Shown piece after piece: positions 34,605 through 49,000 of a stretch of 62,886 nucleotides of DNA (the first letter of the stretch is position 1; the number at the start of each line of letters is the position of its first letter). This stretch comes from Rhizophagus sp. LPA8_4_AMF (Eukaryota; Glomeromycota; Glomeromycetes; Glomerales; Glomeraceae). The position numbers were made by a program, and so were the translations under genes. The notes below the pieces were generated by a model. It was not told the origin of the DNA and searched no databases. It saw only the letters and a list, made by a program, of their open reading frames with translations. Location: contig JADRCO010000052.1 of assembly GCA_021464525.1 (NCBI GenBank), forward strand, positions 1 to 62,886, written 5' to 3'.

Positions 34605-35466
34605 ATGATGCATAACAACGATACAGGTATGTTTATTTAAGTAAATATTTTCTAACGGAAGTTTCTAAAATTAAGTATATTCTAATTACAGACATTAATA
34701 ATGGTAACGAATCGGAGTTCGAAGATTATTCAACACCCACAAATGACATATCACCGTTCACTCCAATTATATTGCCAACACAAATCACATCTTCAGGACA
34801 TGAGCATTCTTCATCAAACAATTTAAGTCAACATAACTCGATTACTTTGCCAGAAGGTCAGCAACAATTTATAACACCACCTGAACATGTACAATATATT
34901 TCACCTGAAGATGATATTCATTTTCATCATCCAGTTTTAAGACGTCCTTCTACTCCATCATCATCAGAGGAAGAATCTACTTCAAATCAGCCATCTCTTA
35001 ATATAAGAATTCATAATATAGAACAGACAATAAATAATTTACAATCTTCACTAATTACTTCCCGTAGAATAAATGAAATTGAAAAAGCTCTTGAAAAACT
35101 TCAAGCTGAAGTTGCTGCTTCACATGAACGTATAGAAAGATTAAGAAAAGATTTGAATGAACGCGATAAAAGTAAAAGGATCATAAATCGAAGTTGGTCT
35201 TGGTTTGTTAGAGTAAGTTAATTTTGTTATTTTTGTCGCGTTTCTTTATTATTCCAATTAAATTAATGAATTTATTTATTAATTTAATCCAGATTATAAC
35301 AAAACATAAAATTATAGTAATATTAGCAATTATATGTGTTACATTCGCACTTAGACGACAATCACCAAGAACGGAATCTTGGCTTCAAAGATTACGTATG
35401 CGGAATCGTAAAGTTAAACAATTTGCAAAAAGTGCACTAACTGATTTTAAAAGTACTCACCCATAA
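34605..35466 (+). CDS. Coiled-coil protein with one C-terminal transmembrane segment, unknown function
   Basis: Three exons (34605-34626, 34692-35212, 35293-35466) encode 238 aa. The first exon supplies only seven codons. Residues 1-110 are polar, rich in Ser, Pro, His and Gln (phosphorylation-prone and probably disordered). About 115-175 form a heptad-like coiled coil (NNLQSSLITSRRINEIEKAL, EKLQAEVAASHERIERLRKD). A hydrophobic stretch IIVILAIICVTFALRR at 188-203 follows, then a basic 35-residue tail (WLQRLRMRNRKVKQFAKS). The layout suggests a near-tail-anchored organelle membrane protein with the coiled coil in the cytosol, such as a tether or adaptor. That is inference only; I do not recognise the family. 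Confidence 0.75.
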
Positions 35467-35710
35467 TTCTTGTTTTCTTTGATTTTATTTATAATAGCCA
35501 GACCGCTAAAAATAACATAATCCGGATAAAAAAAATCATGTGACCAGAAGTTCGATGTTAAAAATTGGTGCAATCAACCCTATAAATTTTAGTTAATAAT
35601 ATAATTTATAAAAAAAGCAGGCACAGAATACTTAATGTTATGTGATAATTAATACATAATTGAAACTTGCTTTTTTAAAAACATGATTATTCTACGAATT
35701 ACTATTAATT

Positions 35711-37980
<2,270 letters not shown>

Positions 37981-38225
37981 TTTGGTTTTTCGTTAAAACA
38001 ACGTCAGTCAAAACGAACTCCAAAATCTAACCAATATCACATGACACGCGCATGTTTGATCGTGTTATTTGTCCGACGATGAGACGATCTGATAATTTTA
38101 ACTGCGTTAATCAAAACAAACAAAAAGCCATTTATAGTTATAACTTCCTGAAATTTTGCGCCACGCTTAAAGTTGATCTAGTTCTTTTTCCTTACATTTC
38201 AACGTAATCAGATTTGTAGTGCAAA
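37981..38225. promoter_or_regulatory. Bidirectional promoter, dihydrolipoyl dehydrogenase and PUF60
   Basis: 245 bases between divergent ATGs. Visible candidate sites are AACGTCAGTCAA (CRE-like) near 38000, CCAAT at about 38031, and TCACATGACACG just after. Their use is inferred. Confidence 0.45.
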
Positions 38226-41200
38226 ATGTCCGATGATAGTGCGACTGAGATGGAGTTAGTACCAACTTCAGAATCTGAAGTTCCCGTTGAAGCTAAAAAG
38301 CGAATTCACGAAGACGAAGACGAAAACTGTTCTCCCGATGACGCCAAAAGACAAAAGACTGAAGGAGGTAAAAGAATAATACTAATTCGTTCTAATTACA
38401 TTCAACCTAATTTATTTATTAATTGGTCAAAATTTGACTTAGTCAACCGTTCCGATTCGCCTTGTTCACCAACTCCGGTTCCCACACCTAAATCTACAAC
38501 TTCAGCTCCTTCTCCTTCAGGGTCAGCGACGAAGAATTCCATAACTCCTACAAGCTCTTCGAATAGTTTATCGATTGCACCACCGGCAACTAGTTTATAT
38601 ACCCCTCCAGCGACCGCCACAGTTTTCTCTAAATCTTCTTGGTTGGATAAAATGCCCGCATTACATTTAAATGACGCACAAAAGGCAGCGTTAGATAAAG
38701 CAAAGGCTTTTGCGAAAGAAATGCAATCGGTGGTAAGTATAATAGTTCTTTTTGAGTATTATAAATTGGATTTTGATTTTATTTTGTTTGTATAGTTACT
38801 TAATTCTGCTGGAAGTAATCATTCTCCACCACCACTTCCCACTCTTCTTTTATCGTCTAATCCTGGATTGGCTTCTGGAATAGATCCTCGGTCTCTCTCT
38901 GTATTATCACGCATTTATGTTGGCTCTATCAACTTCGAATTAACCGAACAACATTTACGCGTAGTTTTTGGTCAATTTGGTGCAATTAAAAGCGTTAGTA
39001 TGTCTTTAGACACACTAACTGGAAAACATAAAGGATTTTGTTTTATTGAATTTGAAACTCCAGAAGGTGCTTCTCTTGCCCTTGATTCAATGAATGGTGC
39101 CGAATTAGGTGGAAGGTAATTTACTTATATTTTCTCTTATCATTACATTTAATATAAAGAAATGGCTTAAAATGTCATTCATGATAATTTAGACAGCTTA
39201 AAGTTGGTCGTCCTAATAATTATACAGCTGCAACCGCTGCTGGTTAGTAATAAGTTTATTTTTTTATTTTAAAGACTTAAATATCTGAATAAGATATGAT
39301 ACTGAACAAGACAATGTAGGATTGTCTCCACCTCCAAAAACTCGAATATATGTATCAAATGTTAACGAATATGTGAGTGAGGAGGACTTATTGAGTATAT
39401 TTGAATCATTTGGTAAAATCAATCATTGTGCTCTGATGGTAAGTTTTATTATTCCTATCTTAGTTAAGTTCTATTGATGTTTTCTAATATATTTGTTATC
39501 CTTATTAGCCTGATCTCATAACAAGAAAGCATAAAGGATATGGGTAAGTCGATCCAGTTAATATTTATTTGTGACATATAAATGAACCTTAACCTATATA
39601 GTGGATATAAGAAGTATTTGGATCAAATTTTTTGACGATTAATGAGAGAATAATATAATTACCGTGCAACCGGTGTCGCTGTCTGCTCACGTGTTGTGTG
39701 AATTTCTTTTTTTCTTTATTGTCCATTTTTCCCTTGCATATTTTCTCTCTTGAATTTCCCCAATTACAAAAACAAACAGACATTTGCCATCAAGCCGCAT
39801 TTTCAGTTATCAGGAGAAGAGCTCTACATTGACATGCCGGATTTTGATATTCTAATTATTTAATTAATTATTTAATATATGAGTTTATGGCATCGACTTT
39901 CTTTTTTTCTTCTTTTTTTTTTTGTTAAAATATGGAAGTTGCGGGAAAATGCACACTCACTTTTATTTCGTCTATGCACTCTATGCACTCCAATTTATTT
40001 TTTTTTATATTTTTATTACTTTTATTATTTATTTTTCCCCGTCATTCGGGTATATTTTTTTCTATGTACATATACATACACAAACACATCAAATGTGCAC
40101 ATATGAACCATGTATATATATCAGATTATTCAGCAGACAGTTATTTACGCCTTCAGTAATGAAAAGCCAGCACGTTCTATGATATGGTAACCACCGCCTG
40201 GACGGCCGAAAGTGGTAGTGCTACAACTGTGTCTGAAAATCCGCCCAGCAATATCGAAACTTAAGATTGGAATGGATATAATAAGTTTTTGATTTTGTTT
40301 ATATATTTAACCTTATTTTTTTCTTTTATTGGTCTTTATTGTTTTAGGTTCATTGAATTTGAAGATGAATCTTCTGCTAGTACAGCTGTAACTTCCATGA
40401 ACAATTTTGAATTAGGAGGTTTAATTCTACATGTAGGGAAAGCAGTGATTGGAGGGCCTCTTAGTGAAGGGATGAAAGCTATAGAAAAGTTACCTCCTCT
40501 GCCAGCGGGAGCTACTCCACCTCCACCTATTGTAACATCACCCTCTGTTTCTGCTGCGGGTATTTTGCGAATATATTTTTATTTAGAAACTTCAAGTTAT
40601 TCAAAATGTTTAATCTTATTTAATGACTTTATTAGCGGCAGCAGCTAAAGCGCAGAATGCTGCAGCAAAAATTGCAGCTGATCTTGCAGCAAGAGGGCAA
40701 ACTGCAGTTGAATCAGTAGCACAAGAGGAGAATATGAGTATTAGTGCCAGTCAGCGCTATGCTATCATGCAGAAATTAGCGAGACAAGAGGTATGTAAAA
40801 TTTAATTCATTTATTTATATGAATTCGTCAGATTTAAAGTTTAAATGTTTGTATTTAGTCATCACCGGTAGTTGTTATAAAGAATGCAGTTGCACCTTCT
40901 GAAGTTGATGATACTTTAGAAGACGAATTTAAAGAAGAGTGCAGCAATTATGGTAATGTTGAAAGAGTAGTAGTTTATGTTGATTCGGAAGAAATTTTTG
41001 AAAGTGAACGAGGGTTGGTTAAAATTTTCGTGGAATTTGATGACGAAAATGGTAAGGATAACATCGAATTTTTTTTGTTGTGTTAATAGAATAGATAGAT
41101 AAAGGTTTCTTTTAAAACATTGTTTTTGTCTTATTTTATTTTTTATAGCTGCTGAAAAAGCCAAAGAAAAGTTAGATGGTCGTTGGTTTGGCGGACGTCG

Positions 41201-41258
41201 TATAAATGCATCTTTATTCGATCTTAAAAAATTTCAAACGGGTGATTATTCTAATTGA
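38226..41258 (+). CDS. PUF60-like poly(U)-binding splicing factor
   Basis: A multi-exon gene, ATG at 38226 and stop at 41256-41258. After an acidic/basic N-terminus (KKRIHEDEDENCSPDDAKRQ) and a Ser/Pro/Thr-rich stretch come the LNDAQKAALDKAKAFAKEMQ helix and RRM1 (SRIYVGSINFELTEQHLR, KHKGFCFIEFETPEGASLA). RRM2 follows (TRIYVSNVNEYVSEEDLLSI, KHKGYGFIEFEDESSAS), then an Ala-rich linker, and a C-terminal RRM-like UHM domain (VVVIKNAVAPSEVDDTLEDE, KEKLDGRWFGGRRINASLFD). The RWFGGR loop is the UHM 'RxF' motif that grips tryptophan ligands in U2AF-type partners. PUF60 helps 3' splice-site recognition with U2AF. RRM2 is split by an 804-bp intron (39544-40347), ten times the local average. The first intron (38368-38442, 75 bp) has no stop and keeps frame if retained. 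Confidence 0.93.
39544..40347 (+). other. Unusually long PUF60 intron with coding-like islands
   Basis: The intron begins GTAAGTC and ends GTTTTAG. It contains two richer islands in otherwise T-rich DNA. Island A (about 39782-39865) has an open stretch ending SGEELYIDMPDFDILII before a stop. Island B (about 40157-40265) has an ATG-to-stop frame MVTTAWTAESGSATTVSENP and a possible hairpin ACCAC/GTGGT. If spliced at the acceptor near 40157, island B would end the PUF60 frame after NEKPARSMIW. It may hold a poison or terminal alternative exon, a nested small gene or an ncRNA. None is established. Confidence 0.5.
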
Positions 41259-41591
41259 CGAAAATTCAATCTTGCATTCACAAAATTGTATTATTCATTG
41301 TTATAGAAATCATAGGAATGCAAAATATTTATGAGACTTGAATTATTATTGAATGAAATTGTTAAAATTTAGAATTCTTGGCATAGTAATGATTTTTATT
41401 TCTAGAAACAAAAAAAAGGTTATAAACCTTTAGTTGATGAATATCTTGTAAATATAAGTTATGGAACAATATTAATAGTTAATATTATTTTTACTGTATC
41501 AACAAAGGCTATAATATTTTGTGACTAATTATCTAAAGGCAATAGTTAGTTTTGCTTCCCACTATTTACAACTAACCAAAGAGTTCTTTTT
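41259..41591. other. Convergent 3' spacer
   Basis: AT-rich region after PUF60 and before the eL29 stop. No gene seen. Confidence 0.5.
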
Positions 41592-42119
41592 TTAATCCGT
41601 TTCCATAACGGAAGCCTTGGTCTTTTTTAAAGCTTCAATTGTTTTCTAAAAGAAAAAAACCATTTAAGATTCCTATTTGTATAATTCAATCAATACTTGA
41701 ATGATTTTTTACCTTCTTTGCATATCGTTGATTACGAAGAAATTTAGGATCAACCTAAATAAAAATATAATTAGCTTTATGAAAAACCATAAGTTTAGGT
41801 TAAAATATTATTACATATAAAAAAAAAACGTACTCCCTTTAGAGAAGGATAACGATATGTTTTTGGCTTCTTAATACCATTACGGTGAGCCTTTCGATCT
41901 AAATTTTTTTTTTTAAAAAAGAACGATCACGTATAAAACTGATATGATACATATGACTATTAAAGAAATTACTTTTATAACTTACTCTGGTTGTGATTGG
42001 TATGATTCTTGCTTTTGGCTAAAATTGAATAGTATATATATATCAAATCGGAAAATCGAAATAATGAATTGATAAAAAAATAAAATAAAATAAAATAAAA
42101 CCTACCCATTGCGCTTGAA
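41592..42119 (-). CDS. 60S ribosomal protein eL29
   Basis: Minus-strand gene with tiny exons. A first exon of four bases (ATGG, 42116-42119) joins to exon 2 giving MAKSKNHTNHNQNRKAHRNG, the standard eL29 start. Then come IKKPKTYRYPSLKG, DPKFLRNQRYAKK, and a final exon with TIEALKKTKASVMETD and stop at 41592. This yields about 65 aa, a normal length. eL29 is a basic protein on the surface of the 60S subunit. The intron after exon 1 carries a (TAAAA)n repeat. The gene is divergent from the AT-hook gene at 42420. Confidence 0.93.
42077..42110 (+). repeat. (TAAAA)n microsatellite in eL29 intron 1
   Basis: About six tandem pentanucleotide units (AAAATAAAATAAAATAAAAT) next to the splice donor of the four-base first exon. 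Confidence 0.85.
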
Positions 42120-42419
42120 ATAAAACCTTTTTAATTATCCAAAAAACAAGTATATAAATTGAAATTGAAAGAGATTCAAATATTTATAAGAAATGTTTAC
42201 GTACTATTCATACATTAAAATTCAAAATAATACATACCTTTCAAGATTTCAATAAGAGATAATTTCAAATTCAAAATATCGAAAAAAATTTTTAAAAACC
42301 GGGTTGTGTAATTGTCCATCATATCTATGAAATTGTCACGTGATAACCTGTTTTTCATAAATTTTTTGGTTTTGGTATTGGTGGTAGCGCTCTGGTCAAA
42401 ATAACCATTACTGCTTGCA
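42120..42419. promoter_or_regulatory. Shared promoter region of eL29 and the AT-hook gene, with E-box
   Basis: The 300 bases between divergent starts contain the palindrome TCACGTGA at 42336-42343. This is a CBF1-type E-box, a motif used at ribosomal-protein promoters in several fungi. Function here is inferred. Confidence 0.45.
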
Positions 42420-43175
42420 ATGGTGATTAAACGTAAACTTAGGAACTCAACAGCGAATACATCTACTCCAGTACCAGAAGTTAAGTCTGAGGAAATAAAA
42501 ACTCCTAGTCCTACACCTCCTGTAAAGGTTGAGCGACGCGGACGACCACGTAAATCTGAGAACAGCGAGGAAATAACTAACGATAGACCTGTCAAAGCTT
42601 CCCGTCCAAACGAAACGTTTAAAATTATTCCCTTTAATCCTAAAGGTACAACTAGCAATAGCAAAGGCAAAGAAAAAGAAACAACTTACTCGCCCACAGA
42701 TATTCCGGAGTAAGTACTGATTTTTCAAAGAAAACGTGCATATTTCCAGAAGTTTTTACGCTTTCATTTTTAGATCAGTGTATAATGAACCAGTACAACA
42801 ATTCGAACCTAACTTTGTCACACTTTCGGAAGGTAAATAATATAATTTTGTGCAGAGATAGTGCTTCAAAATTATTAACTTTCTAAAAGCTCCTGTTCTT
42901 TCGCCTCCTCCTCAACAACAATCACATATAACACCGTCTATACAAGGGGCTTCAACTTATTCAGGTAATATTTTACAAACTCCGAAAAACACGCGACCAC
43001 GTAAATGGATACGCAGAAAAGTAGTAATTAAAACTACTGGAGCTGAAATAGCCGTACCTGTTTGGTATTCAAGTATGTAATTGCTTAAAGATACTGAATT
43101 TTTAATTAGATTCTTATAATTTATTTGAATTTTATAGATGAAACGAAACAATTGAATAATTATGGGATGAATTAG
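42420..43175 (+). CDS. Small AT-hook protein, possibly INO80 subunit Ies4-like
   Basis: Four or five short exons, ATG at 42420 and stop at 43173-43175. Joined, they give roughly 175 aa. The N-terminus is basic and Ser/Thr/Pro-rich with an AT-hook at residues 39-45 (RRGRPRK), which binds the minor groove of AT-rich DNA. The C-terminal part has PRKWIRRKVVIKTTG followed by IAVPVWYS. The pattern RKW...IK...G....VP.W reminds me of the conserved C-terminal block of fungal Ies4, a subunit of the INO80 remodeller, but I cannot confirm this by eye. Nuclear localisation is likely. It is divergent from eL29 and 170 bases before the NEPRO-like gene. Confidence 0.6.
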
Positions 43176-43344
43176 TTAATAAGTTATTTTCAATGAAAGG
43201 ATATTATTCTTGCTAATTAAATTTCAAATAATAATTTAATTGTTTAATTGAATAATTTTATATAAAAAATATTATGATTGTTTTATATTGTGTTCTGATT
43301 TTAAAATCTGGAATCCGTTAAATGATGGTATAATTTAAGATCAG

Positions 43345-44378
43345 GTCCCATTATACGCTATCCGTTACATCTCCAAACCAATCCAGATATATTTTCCAAA
43401 AGAAGCACTTTTTAATTCCTCGTTTGCAAACAAAATCCATCTTAACAATTTTAATCAGCTAACCGCTCAAGTAATTATTTTTCATAAAAATGAATTATGG
43501 GATGAAGCTAATACTTTAGAACGTCTTTATTATAAAAATAAAAATCAACATCAACGCGCTCGATACTTTCGTAAGATTATAGAGGTCGCCATTTATAATT
43601 AAACTTATTGATTATTTACTCTTTAACTAATTCAATTTAAAATCTTTAGGTGAGAAAACTTTTAAAAAGAATTAAAGAGATGGGAATTAACGAATTGATG
43701 TCTGAATTTATAGATGCTTTTTATAGCAAAAAAATGTAAGTACCTTTACTTCTAAAAAGTTTTTTTTCAAAAACTTAATGCATTTACGAATATAAAAAGT
43801 GGAAAGATTCGGAGTACATGGGATCAAGTGCCATCTCAAGAAATGGTTATTTTTGTCATGAATAGATTAATTGGTGTGGTATTATTGATGAATAAGGTTG
43901 GTAAACTATTTCATTAATTTCATTAACTGCATTAAATCTCCTTTAAATTTTAAATTTAAATCACCTGATGACTGATTTTTAGGCTTTGCAAATATTCAGC
44001 GACGCATTCAAGTAATTTATATAATTTTTGTTACCGAACTTTAAATTATAAAGCATCAAAGATTTATTTATTTCATTAATAATAGTACTTTTAGTGCGTT
44101 ATTACGCCAAACTGAATTTATGTCATTTGCTCTGGCATGTTTATCAATACTTGCAAGATTAAATATTTTGACACGTGTAATGCTTGAAGAAATTAAAAAA
44201 TGCTATGGATTACTAAGAAATTGGGTTGAATATTTTCCGGTAATTACTTGTTAAATTGAAATTCTTTAATGTTTCCAGCTTTATTAATTTGTTATTAAAT
44301 CTCGTGCAGCGATCTTCACAAACTATTTCTGGAACAGATTTTGATAATGAAATTAATAAACTACCTGAATTTCTATAA
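43345..44378 (+). CDS. NEPRO/Rmp1-like nucleolar protein (5' end not resolved)
   Basis: The first clear exon begins near 43345 (VPLYAIRYISKPIQIYFPKE) after an acceptor-like ATTTAAGATCAG. An in-frame stop lies just upstream, so the start codon must be in an earlier exon; ATG at 43274 is one candidate. It continues through short exons to the stop at 44376-44378. Key block: ELWDEANTLERLYYKNKNQH with QRARYFRKIIE, then VRKLLKRIKEMG. This is the signature of the NEPRO N-terminal domain, shared with Rmp1, the RNase MRP subunit. A helical region follows (EFMSFALACLSILARLNILT, LLRNWVEYFP). A nucleolar role in RNase MRP and rRNA processing is inferred from family. The total is about 210 residues. Confidence 0.65.
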
Positions 44379-46009
44379 ATGTTTACATAATTAAAATAAT
44401 AATATAAAATCATTATCGCACCATGTATCAAAATAACCATCAAAATTTATCGTTATAAAGCCGCATTATTCTCTATCTCATCGATGGGCAGAACATGAAA
44501 ATATAATTTAATATCACCTGAAGGTATAAATGTGTGTGAATACGATCAAACAACTCATGGCGAACACGTAAATCCAGAGACACCTCAATAAAATGATTGT
44601 TGCCATAATGTTTGATACTTCATATGATTATAATTATTTTAGTACAAATCTGTTTCGAATTGATTCAACAGTTATATGTTTAAGACTTTAATAATTTCAT
44701 TTTTTGTGCATTACTATTTCTTAGTATATTTATTTCAAAACAGCCCAAAGGACTGAAGCAAAGACTTAACTTGAATCCAAGCCAATACAAACATTATAAA
44801 GTTTCGTAAATAATCCATATAAATAATAAAAAAAATTTAGTTGCCATTTTTGTAAAAGGGTGATGTACTGCTTACAAACAATGGAATTCCCTGAAATTTG
44901 TTACAAGTTAACAGCTTTCATAAGTAGAAATGACAATATTAATTAAACCTAATTTTTTTAGTTTTTGTAAATTGCCATTGCAAGATTATAGCTAACACTG
45001 AAGAAATAGATGGATCATTGGCAGAATTTGAAATAATCCAATACTGATATTTTGCGTGCCCTAAATTTAAATAGAGATTAACAATTCAGTATTATGGTAG
45101 TGAGAACCATTGTTAGATATGATTTAATTAAAGCATGTAATAAGAATAGCTCCTATCATAGACTCCAAATATATTGTTCAAATTTGTTAAATTTATTCAA
45201 ATACACTTTATGAGTTTGAAGAAGATTTGGCCGGAATTAATATTTAAAGTTTTTGCGGAATAGCCAAACAGTTAGTTATAAATAAATGTAGGAGAGAATT
45301 CAGAGCATTTTGCTCGTCAACATGCATAGAGGAATCTTTTTTTTTTCAACATTATCAACCGTGAATAATATATTAAATATTAAATTATGGTTACACTATT
45401 ACAACACAACACTACAATTTTTTGTAAGCTTCGATTAAATACGATGATGTTTGCACTTCAGTTCAACTAATTATTGATCAACCATTATCTGCATAACAAA
45501 TTTAAGAAAATTAGATAAATTCTTTCAGGTGTAAAAAGTGAACCTCTAATAGAAGTGTGTTTTATCGTAATACGAGAAATTGTCAAATTTCTGACAAATA
45601 TATAGAACATTGGAACTAGTTCAAAAAACCTTGACCGGTTAATAATCGGGGTTTCAACCAAATTCAACACAAAAATGATTTATAGGCATTTAATAAACCC
45701 ATATTCATTTATACCCAAATCAATTCATATATGATCATCTTTTCTGGGTGTTACACGAAATACGAATTAAGTGATTCATAAATTATTTATATTTCTACAA
45801 AATATCAAATAAAATTACATTTCAAATATTTAAAGAATTAAAAATGTACATAAAATAAAAAAAAAAGTAAAATATGTAATATTAAAGAATGTGTAAAGTA
45901 ACTATACTTCATTCAAAATGTAAATTATCCAGAATTATTATCCAAAAAAAAACAGAAATTTACATTCTAAAGAAAGTTTATGAAATAGTGAATCTAAAAC
46001 TATTCTAAA
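44379..46009. pseudogene. Intergenic region with scattered coding-like remnants
   Basis: No intact gene. Pieces on the plus strand look like eroded coding sequence: ISPEGINVCEYDQTTHGEHV near 44510-44575, PKGLKQRLNLNPSQYKHYK near 44752-44805, and IIANTEEIDGSLAEFEII near 44985-45040. Stops and frame changes occur between them. I cannot name the family; an old mobile-element gene is likely. A GGCCGGAATTA motif at 45230 recalls the fold-back family at 17.9-18.7 kb. Confidence 0.35.
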
Positions 46010-49000
46010 TCATCGTTTCTTATATTTCTGTAATCATAAAAAAAAATTATATTAATTTATAATTCTTGTAATACATAAAATCATTAATTAAAAAACATAC
46101 ATCTTCCGTTTGTAATTTCTTATTGGGATCGATCGAATTTCGTAATCCGAGTAAAGTTTGTGATACAGCCTCAGTAGCCCCAATCATAGGTTTCAAAACA
46201 GCAACTGGAACAGCTCGTATCACGGCTCTTACTGTTCCTTGAGTTCCAGTCTTTTCATATACTTCCATAGGTACAGCAAAAATTGTATGAGCAGCAGTAC
46301 CTATATTTGTTCGTAAACTCTTATAAGCCTTCTCGATACCTAGAAATGATTAAAAATATTAGAAAATTTTCGACAAAGTATTTATTACAAAATATGAGAA
46401 TTACCTTCATTTAAATCAGCTGGCTGATTAGCATATTTGCTAATTAATTCTTTAGTGTTTTCATCATCGCTATCAAACTCCTCTTCTACGGTACCTATTG
46501 TAGTGTTACTTGAATTATTCCTGTTTTCAGTGCTAGTTTGAGATTCAAAAGAGAGAATTTCATCCGCATGTTCGAGTAAAATTTGTGTTCCAACCGCAAG
46601 TTTGGTACCAAATTTGATTGCTTCCATAGTTGTAGCTCGAGCAAAAGACTGTGTTCCTTTTTGTAATCCTCGAATAACTCTACCATCTTTCTTATATTGT
46701 TCAATTGGTAATAAAATAAGATCTGCGACACCGGAACCTAAATTAACTAATGAACGTATTGGAGCTACACCGGATACTACATTGGGTACTTGTGTGCTCT
46801 TTATATGTGGTAACCATGCCGCACCCAACTCTTCAGTTAGTCGCTGCCATCCTTTAACCTTAATTATGAAAAATTGTTAGAATTATATCATTTTTACTTA
46901 AATAAAATATCAAACCTTTAAGTAAAAACAAAAGACTCACCCCCGTTAACTTAACATTATTTAATGTCATTTCCGCAGCTTCAAAATGGAAGAAATTCAT
47001 TAATTCAACCAAATTACCTTCCTTCAGGTTAGCATAATCAATGTGTTTGGGCTTATAATCAATCTTCATTTTAATAGGATGTATCTCGATAGATTCTGTT
47101 AAATTATTTAAATCATTAATTAACAATAAATTAAATAATAAATAAAAAGAAAAGGGTAACTTACGAAAATAAGTATTGTCCTCAGCTTTCGGAGGTTTTT
47201 CAATAGTAGAATCTTGAAAAGAAAAGAATTGAATTATAAATTGAAGAGCATCTTGATCAATATAAAACCTTAAAGGCAAAAATCGGGCCTAAGATTTATA
47301 ATAAATTAATAAACCTATTAAAAACAATAAGATAAAACAAAATAAAAATTTTTTTACCTTTAATCGTAATTCTTCCAAAGAATCAGTTGGCGTGGGACGA
47401 ACACTATTTAATTCTATCCTAACCATATTTGATTTACTTTCGCGTGGGCTTGTATCATTGTCTGGTCGCATATGAGACAAAAATTTGTGCCACGCTGATG
47501 TTTTTATATGATCTAAAATTTCTACATCTCTGATAAGAAGCAACATCCTAAAAGCCAATATATTGTCATTAGGAAAGATATCAATATCTAAATTTACTTT
47601 TTCAAGTTTTATGTCAAGCTTGCTAGATTTCGAACGATTTAATCTACGACTAGAATGTTCGGGTCGTTTGCCCTCTCGAGTATTTGTATTTTCAGATCCC
47701 AATCGCGAACTGACTTGACTAGCAGTGTCACTATGATCGTCTATATAATCGACTTCAGAGCCTGTTTGGGACGTAACATCAAAATCTGAGTTTTTATTAA
47801 AAGGTGATGATCCCAAGAAACGTTCAAGAAGGCTATTAGAATCTGTTTCTAAAGAATTACTGCTTGTTTCTCCAATTGAAGAACCTGATCCCCCAACACT
47901 TCCATGGGCTTTTACGCGCGCATAGGCATTTATTACTTCATTCTTACTTTGTTCCCAATCATAACCATCATATAATTTCCATACAAGATTAAAGTCACGT
48001 AGTTTAATCCTAGTCAAACTATTTGGTAGCCTAAAACATTATATGAGAATTTAGTAAAAAAAATACATAACTCGAGTACTTATGGTAATTATTTATATAA
48101 ACTTACTCTTGAATAGAAGAATCGCCCAGTTCGCTTGCACTGGGTACAGAAAAATGATTATCTGAAAAATTTAGAGGTTCTGAATCCAAACTTTTGACCA
48201 TATCGTCACGTGATTCCGAAGCTTTAGAACTCCTAACTATTACGTCTTTATTACAAGAAGAATTAGATAATGAATAGTATAATCAATGATTAATACAAAT
48301 ATTTTACTTCATACCTTCGGCATTGTCAAATATGACTGCATTATCAAAAAGATGAGTATCTTGTTCATCTGATTCGTTTTCTTCGATAGTGTAATACTCA
48401 TCCACGAACTCTAAATTTGAAGCTGGGCTCTTGCTTGGCTTTTTTTTTGGAGGAGGATGTTTAAATGCATCCATATCCAAGCTCTCTACAATATTAAATT
48501 TAATCATTTAAAATGAAATTTTTATTTTTTAAAAAAATCAATTAAAAAAAAAAAAAAATCAAGTACCTAACATATTTTTGTATACAGGCTCGTCTGGATC
48601 ATCCTCTCTGTTAGCAGTTGTTGTTATGTGAACTTTTCTTCTATATAAATAAAATTTTTCTTTAATTCTTTTTATTTTTAATATCAAAAATTTCAATAAT
48701 AAAAATTACCCTTTTTCGGAAACTTCTTCCTTTGGAGTCAAATGATTTATTAAGTTCAATAATGTTTGGAATGTATCAGCACATGTCTCAATCGTAAGAT
48801 GTTCATTAGTAAGCTCGAGCTATAAAAGAATGACATTATTAGAAATTAATTTATATTTTTATAACATATGAAATATTTAATACCTCAAAATTTGGATAAA
48901 TTTCTCCTTTATTTGCTTTAATTTGAATTTCTGCAAAGTCAAGTGATGCAGCTTTAACGAATCCGATAGCCTTAAATTACAGTATAAAATCAGTATATTA

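Noticed and set aside
42215-42728. Minus-strand open frames of 151 and 93 codons
   Set aside because: They lie opposite the spliced AT-hook gene exon and show no domain; the plus-strand gene explains the openness.
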